From Acanthochromis polyacanthus (lineage: Eukaryota > Chordata > Actinopteri > Pomacentridae), in the NCBI RefSeq assembly GCF_021347895.1, contig NC_067132.1, positions 30,205,257 to 30,269,256 on the forward strand: a stretch of 64,000 nt of DNA, written 5' to 3'. Numbering within the stretch: the first letter of the stretch is position 1; each line of letters begins with the position of its first letter. The notes beneath the pieces were generated by a model. It was not told where the DNA came from and searched no databases. It saw nothing but the letters and a program-made list of their open reading frames with translations. Position numbers and translations under genes: made by a program. Positions 35,311-46,800 of this stretch are shown here, one piece after another.

Positions 35311-35765
35311 GATGAAATGCCTTCCTCTTTTGAATTGTCAACTGCCTATATTTTATCAGAGGCTCTTTATGATGCATATGCTGAGCTTTATTTGTATTTG
35401 CGCAGCGTAATTATATATATTTTTTATTTTGGTAGACGAACGAATTTCTGCTACTTTTTTTTAGCTCGACTCTGCTGTTAGGTGTGAAGTTATCTCCAGG
35501 GATATATTGACGGATTAATTGTTGATGAGTCGCTACCTCTTTTTTAATTTTAACGTCTTTATATTATATCAGAAGCCCTTTGTGGTGCATACATTTATCT
35601 GTATTTGTGAATATTGGCAGATGACCGACTTTCAGGCATTGCCTTGTGCTTGTTAGCTCTTCTTTGAAAGCTACCTAGCTACATCGCTACCTCTTTTTAA
35701 TTGTCAAGACTACGTCCTTTATATGAGACCCTTTATAATGCATAAACTTATACTTGTAAGTATTT
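35311..35765 (+). repeat. Three degenerate tandem copies of a ~150-200 bp unit
   Basis: The word series TACCTCTTTT, AATTGTCAA, TATATTTTATCAGA, CCCTTTATGATGCATA and TTTGTATTTG recurs near 35315-35400, 35530-35620 and 35685-35760. Copies are diverged. Confidence 0.6.
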
Positions 35766-37050
35766 AACAAATATATTTATTGATATCTATCGTATCTATC
35801 TATCCGCCAGTATCCCGAGAGTCCTCGCTGAAGACACGAAGACCCTCATTGTTTCTCCCATTGTCAGTAAAACATACTATTTCATTCATCAAAGCATAAT
35901 GAGTTGTTATTCTTAAATATATATATATTGTGTATGTCTTAAAATGGTTATAGTGAGTCAACTCCTGCCTGGACACTATCTGCTGAATGGACTGTTGTTA
36001 CTCTGCTTTTCAATAATTCCCAGACTACGGGTAAGTGAATCAGAGAAATATAGACATTGTCTGGAAATACAATAATCCAGCTGGGCAAAAATTAACATCT
36101 TTAATCATCTTACATTTCTGTGTAAAAGTCGATTTTCCATGCTAACACGAATGTGAAACATTCCCTCCAAAACCCCAAAAGTGTCTTTAATATGTCACCT
36201 TACGGCTCAAAATGTAAAACTGACATTTACATACATACTCCAATGAATTAATAATCAAACAAGTACTTGGAGGTGTGATTTTATTCCTTTTTTACCGTGA
36301 AATCGCCGCTCTCAGTCCCATAGAAGGAAATGACAGCGCTGCCTGTTTGGAACTATTCAGACTTACATGAACCACGTGACGAGAAAGTTTATTTGCTAAC
36401 TTGAGTCAAGTTTTGTTGTTGGCCATGTGATCAATTAAGCAATTTCAATGCTCTAGACTCCTTTTGTGTGCAATTTCAACCATGTAGATGCATAGTTGTG
36501 CACTATTTTATGTTTATACTGTGATTTAAGTGTTGTATATGCACGATTTGCACATTTATTATGTTATTAATAGGTTGTCTGCACTATTAATATGCTACAG
36601 CCTTATGTGCATATCAGAGCAGGATATTAAAGGGTAACTACTGTCGGTAGATTTATTGCATTAATATCGATACATTTAGATGGCTTCTGAGGTGTCATTG
36701 TGAATAATGAACATAGACATAACATTTTTGTTTATTACTTTATTTAATTGTTATTCTACATCATGCTAATTATACATATATTTGTTTTCTCTCTGTTTTC
36801 TGTAAGGTGCCCGATGATTACCTGCTGCCCCAAATAAAGTGTTGGAAGGATTCTCTGGCCGGAATCTTCTGTAGTGCTTCTACCCCAAACGAACCACTAA
36901 TCCATACTTTACAGGGTCCAACCAACCTCCGTTTTACAAGAACTCTCAGCTTCATCAGGTCATTTTACTGCTGATCTGTTCCTCCCAGAATACACAAAAA
37001 CACTTAAACACTGACAGACAGAAGCTAAACAATATTAGATTCTTTAGTTT
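35766..37050. other. No gene recognised; possible spliced non-coding exons
   Basis: Possible exon-like pieces bounded by splice-site words occur (for example 35956-36030 ending TACGG|GTAAGTG, and a GC-richer piece at 36806-36955 after a pyrimidine tract), but none shows a conserved reading frame. Confidence 0.3.
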
Positions 37051-37339
37051 ATTAAATACTACAGTTAGAAGCAGAAATAATTACACCCTAGTGGATATTT
37101 AATACATTCTTATAAAAGTATTTGTCTAATGTGTGTCTCTGTTGAGGGAAATACATTTTCATTCTGCTTCTAAAGCTCTTTATTCGCTCTAAATCTTTTT
37201 ACTCAGCAGCTCATGTTTCCTCACAGGAAGGAAAAGTGAACGTCAAGCCCTTAAATGTAGAGCAGCAGTTGTTTTTCTATGTGACATTTACTTCTACTTG
37301 GGTATGGATATTCAACATGTTTTGATCTCTTTCAGGCTT

Positions 37340-37460
37340 ATCAGCTACCCGCACTGCAGAGTAGTCATGTGATTTCCAGTAAATGAAGAGAGATGTAAAA
37401 CTGAAAGTAAAGTGTTCAGACTGCATTTTATAGTGGACAGAGCAGCAGGAGGGAAATAAG
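37340..37460 (+). other. Non-coding 5' exon of NLR gene 1
   Basis: Ends at a strong donor (AATAAG|GTGAGTG). The next exon carries the start codon. The equivalent in gene 2 ends at 55151. The upstream limit is a guess. Confidence 0.45.
37397..37411 (+). promoter_or_regulatory. IRF-like element (AAACTGAAAGTAAAG)
   Basis: Contains the AANNGAAA core of interferon regulatory factor sites. It is kept in gene 2 at 55090-55104 although the surrounding bases differ. Suggests interferon control; motif match only. Confidence 0.3.
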
Positions 37461-37679
37461 GTGAGTGTTGCTCCAACATTAATATTCTCAGATACTTGGA
37501 GAGGACTTTAGACTGTCAAAGCAAACAGTGAATTAACAGAGAGGTGCTGGTTGGTTTTATTACAGGATGAACTGTCTGGGTGTCATATTTCCTGTTCTGG
37601 GTGTGGCTGTTTAACAGACGTGTTTTTCATTGTTCTTGTATCCACAGTTGATCAGGACAGCTGGTTTACCTCTGAGAAG

Positions 37680-37807
37680 ATGAGTGATTTGGAGGAAGAG
37701 ATGGACAGAGCAGAATCCTCAGCATCCAGCTGTGTGTCTATGAAGAGTGACCGGTCCAAAGGACTTCCTCTAACATTCAGTAAAGAACCTGAACCCTCAG
37801 ACACACA
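37680..37807 (+). CDS. NLR 1 exon with start codon, N-terminal module copy 1
   Basis: [18 protein letters not shown] then VSMKSDRSK, a variable patch GLPLTF, then [10 protein letters not shown]. The ATG is the first in-frame start after the acceptor and sits in an acidic/Ser-rich leader typical of fish NLR-C genes. Ends in phase 2. Confidence 0.8.
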
Positions 37808-40800
37808 GTAAGAGACTGTTTGCTGTAAACTGACCTGAAAGATTCATTCAGCAGGAAGAATAAAATGCTGCTGGACCTGTTAGATCAGTTTTCTTTAACT
37901 GTTGTTTGACCACAGCAGAACCTCAGTGTGAAAGTTCAACACCAGAGAAACTATTGAGAAACCCCTGAATATTTGTTAGGATTACATAAATAATACATGA
38001 GGTTCATGAAATCTCTGATTATAACACTGCAAAGACTACAGTTATAGATGATATACGTGGTCTTTGTAAGGCTAGATAAACTTCTGTTCACTAGTGCAGC
38101 TGTTGTATTACCACTGACAGCAAAGCTTCAGGGAGGATAAAGATGTGAAGGAGTTTTTCTGTCTGTATGTATCTGTGCACATGTACATCTGAATATTTGT
38201 AAGAACGATGACCTGAGTTATATGTAACATACATGAAATCTGTGTTTGCAGAAGTCAGCAGCACCGACAGAGAGCAGAATCCTCAGCATCCAGCTGTGTG
38301 TCCATGAAGAGTGACCGGTCCAAAAGTTATCCTCCAGAATTCAGTAAAGAACCTGAACCCTCAGACACACAGTAAGACTCTGTTTTCACTCTGAACTGAT
38401 CTGATGATGACTCACAGCATGAAGAGACGATGTTCACAAGAATCAAGAATCTTTACTGTCATGTTTTCACATCACAAAATTTAGATTGATGACTCCCAGC
38501 TACAGATCAAAAACAGAAAAAAGGAACACTATATGCAGATAAAATTAAATACTCAGAAGATATAAATATCTAAACATAATTAGTGCAAAATGAGCAGTGA
38601 GATGGGTGGTAAAGTGCAGTCCAGTGCTAGACTCAGTTCTTTATTGCACAGTGTATCTGTTTTTGTGTGCAGAGGGAATGGATTGGACAGCTCTAGGATA
38701 AAAGCTGTTTTTCATTCTGGTAGTTTCACTCTTTATGTTTCTGCACCGTTTACCTGATGGAAGCAGAACAAACAGTCCATGCATGAAGCAGAAGTATTAG
38801 TGCAGAAATGTTGGTCCATTCACGGGAATTATTTCCACACCGTTCACTAATTCTTTAGTCACTTTGTGAGTTAATGCACAACTGCAAACAAAAACAAAGC
38901 TGTTTGTGTTTTATTCTCCAATTTAAATGTGAGTTTATGCAACAGGGGATTTCCAGATGCTACAAATACGACGTAAACTTACCCAGTGGAGCTAAAAACA
39001 AAAGTGAAAGAAACTCAAGAAGAGTGACTGTTGAATGCTGAAAGCCTGAAACATTCAACTGTTGTGTTGAAGTTTGGAAAAAGTAAAAATTAATGATCCA
39101 ATTTTAGAATAATATTTGAATATTGATGACTTCCTGTGTGTGTGTTTTTTAATGGTCACAGTAATTTTTCCTTCATGTTCACAGAGAGAAGACGAGTCAT
39201 GTTTGTGTGGAGGAGCAGCCGTCCTGCTGTGCTCGGTGTCAGGACGTCCTGAAGGATCCAGTCTCTAGCAGCTGTGGACACTGGTTCTGCAGACAGTGCA
39301 TCAGCTCATACTGGGACCAGTCTGCTCCATCAGGACACTCCTCCTGTCCCCAGTGTGGAGAAAGATCCAGAAGCAGCAGCTGTGGACAAAGTAAGACTGA
39401 ACATCTGCTGGTGGACTGATGTGTGGAAACTGAGCTTGTTGTTGTGTTGTCCAGACATGAAAGATGTTTGTGTTTGCTGAGTCTGATTGTTTGTCTGGTC
39501 TGTGAGCAGGTGTTGGTCTGCAGGAGGTTCTGCAGGAACATAAGATGAGTCTGAGGAGGAGATGTGAACATGTGACTGAAGGAAGTGATGAAGCAGGAGG
39601 TGGAACCCTCCTCAACAGGATCTACACTGAGCTCTACATCACAGAGGGACACAGTGTAGAGGCTGATGTCCAACATGAGGTGGAGCAGCTGGAGACAGCT
39701 TCCAAGAAGAGCCTCCATGACACTCCCATCAGGTGCCAGGACATCTTTAAAGCCTTACCTGAGCAGCAGAGAGCCATCAGAGTGGTCCTGACCAACGGCG
39801 TGGCCGGCGTGGGAAAAACCTTCTCAGTGCTGAAGTTCACTCTGGACTGGGCAGAGGGTGGAGAAAACCAAGACGTCAGTGTGGTGGTGGTGCTTCCGTT
39901 CAGGGAGCTGAACTTGATCAGAGATGAGCAGCACAGTCTTCTCACGCTGCTCCATGTTTTCCATCCAACATTACAGAAGGTGACGGCAGAGCAGCTGGCT
40001 GTCTGTAAACTTTTGTTCATCTTTGACGGTCTGGATGAAAGCAGACTTTCACTGGATTTCACCAACAGGAAGTTTGTGTCTGACGTCAGCCAGAAGTCAT
40101 CGCTGGACGTTCTGCTGGTCAACCTCATGGAGGGGAATCTGCTTCCCTCGGCTCTGGTCTGGATCACTTCCCGCCCTGCGGCAGCCAATCAGATCCCTCC
40201 TAAATATGTGGACAGGTTCACAGAAGTACGAGGCTTCACCGACGTCCAGAAGGAGGAGTACTTCAGGAGGAGGATCAGTGATGAAGAGCGCTCCAGAACA
40301 ATCATCTCCCACATGAAGACATCCAGGAACCTCCACATCATGTGTCAACTCCCACTGTTCTGCTGGATCACTGCTGCAGTTCTGGAGCACATGTTGACCA
40401 CAGAGCAGAGAGGAGAGCTGCCCCAGACCATGACTGACATGTTCTCACACTTCCTGCTGGTTCAGACACAGAGGAAGAAGAAGAAGTACCATGAGGGACC
40501 TGAGACGAGTCCACAGGAGCTGACGGAGGCTGACAGGGAAGTTCTTCTGAAGCTGGGGAGGCTGGCCTTTGAACATCTGGAGAAAGGAAACATCATGTTC
40601 TACCAAGAAGACCTGCAGCAGTGTGGTCTGGATGTGACAGAGGCCTCGGTGTTGTCAGGAGTTTGTACCCAGATCTTCAGGAGAGAGTGTGAGATGTTCC
40701 AGAAACCAGTCTACTGCTTTGTTCATCTGAGCGTTCAGGAGTTTCTGGCTGCAGTCTACATGTTCCACTGTCACACCAACAGGAACACTGAGGTGGTGGA

Positions 40801-43800
40801 GAAGTTCCTGGGAAAAGACTATGAATACATGTCCATGCATGAACACATGCCCCTGGAGGTCTTTCTGAAGAAAGTTACAGAGAAATCCCTCAGCAGTAGA
40901 AATGGTCACCTGGACCTGTTTGTTTGTTTCCTTCATGGCCTCTGTCTGGAGTCCAACCAGAGACTCTTAGGAGGTCTGCTGGGTCTGACAGAGATCCGTC
41001 CAGAAGTTATCCGTAAAATCACCAACCACCTGAAGGAGAAGAAGATTAACAGATCTCCAGACAGAAGCATCAACATGTTCCACTGTCTGATGGAGATGAA
41101 GGATCTCTCAGTCCATCAGGAGATCTTAGAGTTCCTGCAGTCAGAGAACAGATCAGAGAAGAAACTCTCTGGGATCCACTGCTCAGCTCTGGCCTACATG
41201 CTGCAGATGTCAGAGGAGGTTCTGGATGAGTTGAACCTGAACAAGTACAGAACATCAATGGAGGGACGATTGAGGCTGATTCCAGCTGTGAGGAACTGCA
41301 GAAAGGCTTGGTGAGTCCAGATGTGATTAAAATTATCAGCAAGATGTTTATCAGCGGCAGCTTATTCATTTCATTTTATTTTATTTCACATAAAAAAAAG
41401 AGCACAGAATTTGACCGCTTCTGTGAAATGCAAATGCATAAATAAAAACAATATGATGGAGTGTGACAGAAACCCATTCGGGCTTATGCATTAGGCCACA
41501 CCCCTAAAAATAAAATACATACAACTACATACAAAGCTCATTCAGAGACACAGAAGAATAAGCCAGTCAAATCTATATTATTAGGTAAACAAAATAAAAC
41601 AGAAGATTGGCCCTTTTCACAACCCATAACACAATATTAATTATTATGGTTTGTATTTTAGGAGTAATTGTTTTTTTTTAGAATCTTATAACTACCTGAA
41701 GAGAAGTAACCTCCCTATTCATTCCATAATTTAGCTCCTCGATATCCAAAAGAAAATTGTAACTTTTTATTTTTCATTAATTTGGGAAGATGGAAAGTTG
41801 ATACTTGTCTTGTGTTATAGGAATGAACTTGGCATTTCTTAACAAAATATTTACAAAAACAAGGGGGAGATTTACCTTGATTAATCATTTGCACAAAAGT
41901 ACAAATTTGATAAATATTGATATCAAAAATATTTAACAATTTTAATTTCCAGAAAAGAGGGGCACTTGGTGCATCATAATTAGAGTATGTTGCTGAACGA
42001 ACAAAAGTGCTTCCCCAGACAATATTACAATACGAAAGATAAGGATAAATTAAAGAATAATATAAAGTTAACATTACAGAATTATGAACATAATTTCGAA
42101 TTTTCCTTAATATACCAAGAGATTTTGCAACTTTATTACTAACAATATCAATCTGGTTTCTCCATTGGAGTTTATCATCAAGCTGTATGCCTAAAAAACG
42201 AACTGATGAAACTTTGACAATTTGATCATTATTAATACATACTTTGATTCTCTCAGAATTATATTTCTTATACCCTGCAAACACCATAAAACTACATTTT
42301 TTAACATTTAAGGACAACTTGTTAGCTTGAAACCATACAGAATACTTCAATAAATCTTCATTTAATTTACTAGTAAGAGTGGTTAGATCTTTAGCAGAGA
42401 TTAGTAAACTGGTATCGTCTGCAAATAGGATCGGGACAGTAGAATTAGTTACCTTTGCTAGATCGTTAATATAAACCAAAAAAAGTAACGGCCCTAAAAT
42501 GGATCCTTGAGGAACACCATATTGCATACTGTTTGCATTTGAATCATAACCATCCATTGAAACATACTGTTTTCTATTTTTATATAATTATATAACCATT
42601 GATGAATATTTCCATGAAAACCATATTTGTACAGTTTATTCAATAGAATATCATGATGCACTGTGTCAAATGCTTTTGAAAGATCTAAGAATACTCCGAC
42701 TGAAAATTCATTATTATTTTTGGCTCGATATATTCTATCAGTTCACTCAACAAGTGCCATGTAGGTGGAATAATTCTTTCTAAATCCATACTGATATTGA
42801 TAAATAATATTATGCACATTCAAATGTTTTAGCAATCTTTTATAAACCATTTTTCTAAAACCTTTGAAAAACAGGGTGAAATTGATATAGGTTTATAATT
42901 ACAAAATAAACGAGAATCACCAGATTTGAAAAGTGGGAGCACCTTTGCTAATTTTAAATCTTGGGGGACAATGCCCGTTGTCATTGACAAACCACATATG
43001 TGAGCCAATGGTTTACATATTGGAGTCAGGTACATCATTGCTTTGACTGTTGATTGGATGTAGCTGTCTTTGTGATGCACTGTTCTTGTAAAGGATGACA
43101 TTCTGATGTCAGCCCTGCTGTAGTCAGTAGCTGACATTTAATTCTTATCCTCCAAACGACTTGACACGACACGTCCTCGTATCACCACCAGCACAATGGA
43201 CAGTTTTTAAGTGGATCAGATGTACAGTTGCTGAATTATAACAACAAATAAACATACAGAGATTAATTGAATTCTTAATAGGATTATTTTCTGGTCTAAT
43301 ATTATTCAGTCATCAGTTTTATTTCTGTAACGTTTGACAGCAAACTCCAAATATTCCTTCATAGTCTTGAAGCTGTCAGCAGCAGGTAGACGGCATAAAA
43401 AGATCATCTTCTATATCTGATCCATTAAAAACTGGTGGATAGTATACATGTTCTTGTAATAAAGTTACTCTTATGATAACTTTGTAGAGTCAGATGTGGG
43501 TTCAGATCACTCTGACAGACTGTGTGCAGCATGGAAGCCCCTCATTGATGGATTATAGCAAAACAAACAAAAACACCTGTAGGTATGAGAGAGGCTGAAT
43601 AGAAAAATGAAGAAATCCAGTCAGAGATCACCTGAACCACTGATGTGAAGAACTGAATGTGAAACAAGATGTTTCTGACTGTTTTATCTTTGAATGCATG
43701 AAGTCAACATGAAGTAATAACTTGTTTTGTTCTCTGTTCTGTCACAGTCTTTCTGGCTGTGAACTCTCAGAGACTCACTGTGAAGCTGTGGTCTCAGCTC

Positions 43801-46800
43801 TGAAGTCCAGCCCGTCCTACCTGAAACATCTGGATCTGAGTAAGAACAAGCTGAAGGTTTCAGGAGTGAAACATCTGTGTGGTTTTCTGGAGAATCCAGA
43901 CTGCAGACTGGAGACTCTGAGGTCAGACATCATGTTTTCTTTGTGTGCTGAGATGACTCTGATGTAAAGTTGTGGCGACTCTAAACTGCAGCCATCAGGC
44001 TGATCTTCTACTGATCCACACTGAGGATCTTCATGCTAACGTCTGTTTTCTTCTTCAGTGGTTTCGTCCATAGATTAATGCTGAGCTGCAGATTTAAATC
44101 CTCAATATAACAATAAAAATACTCCACTGAATAATTCACTGTTCAACTGACAGAATTCCTCTGATGCTCAGAGTGACATTTTAACACCAATCATTGGAGA
44201 CTGTTTGATGGTTTAGTGTCTTTACAACGTCTCAGTAAAAGAGTGAAATAAATGTGTGAGTGTTTTTCCTTGTGTTTGTTCCTCAGCATGAGTTTGTGTG
44301 GATGGAGCCACTGGTGGAGCTGCAGAGTTTCAGAGCTGAAGTCACTCCGTCTTTATTGAAGCAGCAGCATGTTGTCATTAATATTAATGAGAGCTCTTCT
44401 TCACTGCTTCTGTTGGACTGTTTGAAGCTGCATCCTGTTGGCTTCAGCTGTTTAGAGTTTCCATTTTCTAAACTTGGACCTTCTGAAGCTTCTTCAGCAC
44501 ATGATGAAACTCTAAATGATTTCAAGCAGAAACTTTGTCTCCTAAACAAACATACTTTTTCTTTATTCAGATTGGAGAGCTGCAGGTTGTCAGAGATCAG
44601 CTGTGAGTCTCTGGTCTCAGCTCTGAAGTCCAACCCCTCACATCTGAAAAATCTCGTACTGAGCTTCAACCATCTGCAGGATTCAGGAGTGAAACATCTG
44701 TGTGGTTTTCTGGAGAATCCAGACTGCAGACTGAAGAACCTGAGGTCAGACATCATGTTTTAGTTTTAGTTCAGTGACAGACACTTGGCTTCTGGTGTGT
44801 GTTTGCTTTTATTAGTCCTAGCTTTGTGTTAGCATGAGCTTCAGGTAGCTAGCTAAACTGGACAGCTGCCAGACACCTTTTTACGACTTCGTGCTGCAGA
44901 GTTAATCAACACGACTCCTATAGTTACCAGTTAGAAGAGTTCATAAAACTACACACTCTCTTTAACCACATTTAACATTTGCTGTTTGGATGAGTAGAAA
45001 ATATGTAAAGAATCAGAATCAGAAAAACCTCTGTTTATCCCCGAGGGGCAATTAGGTAGGCAATGAGCGGTACATTAAAAAAAAGGAAAAAAACCCACAA
45101 AGATGAGTGTGAAAGCAGCAGATTATGTGCAGCGGCAAGCCTGATGCCAGTAACAGTATCAGTGGTTGCTGCAGAGATAGTAAAGACAGTAGTGTCTGTA
45201 TAAACTTCAGAGATGTACAACAAAAGATAATGTACAGCACATGACAGTTTAGATATTGCATGAGACAATATTGCACAGAGCTTAAGGTTGTTGTAACCCC
45301 GTAGAGTTCAGGAGCAGAACAGCACTGGGGACAAACTGGGAACTGGGATGATAGTGGAGTGTTTCCACTATTCCAGTGCTGATGGAGATCTGAAACAGGT
45401 TCTGGAAAACACTCCTAACCGGTCAGCACAATATCTGAGCTGATGTCAGCACCTGGTGCTCTGTTGGCCTTAGACCTCTTTAGGGCCCTTATTATGTCCA
45501 TGGTGAGGAAGGTGATGGGGGGGGGTCACCAGATTTGAGGTTCATGTCATTGTTTTTTTTTTTTCTTTGCTATACAACATGTCAGTAACTTTAGCTTTCA
45601 TTGTGAACACAAACTCATTTATTTCTATTTTAATTATCATAATTCCTAATTAATAATGTGTTTACTCATTTTCAGAGAACAATGCTTCTGTGTTTTTGGA
45701 TAAGGCTGACTGTGTTTAGCTTAGCACGTCCGTGTGTTTGATCTTAGAGTTTCAGTCTAACGAAGCTACTTTGTCAACATATGGAAGACAGACTTTTGTG
45801 GCCACAATGAATTCCATAGGTTCATTAAAAATAGGCCAATGGAAAAACATCTTTGCATTGGTAAAAATACGCGGTCATTCTTGTATTTATGTGTAAGAAA
45901 AGTGCTGCACAAATTCTGCCTCTCTTCCACAATAAATTAAAATGTAATCTGACAATGGAGCTGTTTTTCATGACAACTAACCATATATGTTTTATTCTTT
46001 ATTCAGATTGAGGGACTGCAGTTTGTCAAAGATCAGCTGTGATTCTCTGGTCTCAGCTCTGACCTTCAACCCCTCACATCTGGAACATCTGGACCTGAGT
46101 AACAACAAGCTGAAGTATCCAGGAGTGAAACATCTGTGTGGTTTTCTGGAGAATCCAGACTGCAGACTGAAGACTCTGGGGTCAGACATCATGTTTTAGT
46201 TTTGTGTTGAAATGAATATAATGTGAAAGTTGTGGTGACATGAAACTGCATCCATCAGGCTGATCTTCTACTGATCATCACTGCTGTGATTAGTCTGCAT
46301 CAACAATGTCACCGTTTTAATCCAGTGAATGGTTTAACTTTGCAGTGCGTCCATTCGTGATGAGAAATGTTCAAAGGTCAAAGGTTCTTTATTGTCATCA
46401 TTCCACATTTGCACATTCAACAATACAAAATTGGACTCTGGTCCCGGTTTCAGCCATAAAGACGATATAAAAACTTCCATAAAAGACAATACAAGTATCT
46501 TTTGTATCACAACTAAATTGCTGCGTCATGACATCACTTGATTTTGACTCCGTTCATTGGTCAGCTGCTGGTAGAAAATGACATCAGCAGCAGAGTCAGA
46601 CTCTGTTCAGTGTAAGAATTTCCAAAAACCCAAAGTTTGAAGTACGTGAAATGATGACAGGGTTTTGTTTAGTGGAGTGTTTGATTGAAGGCAGGTGAGA
46701 CGACACCCAGAGCAGGTGTCTGAAGTTTCCTTTTTCTAACTTTGTACATTCTGAATCTTCTTCAGCTCTGAAGTAACAGCTTTTATTCCTTATTCAGATT

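Noticed and set aside
39239..39718. 159-codon minus-strand open frame over the RING and FISNA exons (also 56927-57406)
   Set aside because: Shadow of the plus-strand NLR exons; it crosses their introns and has no known motif.
44260..44763. 167-codon plus-strand frame starting upstream of LRR exon 2
   Set aside because: Only 44571-44744 is the LRR exon; the upstream part is intron before a standard acceptor.
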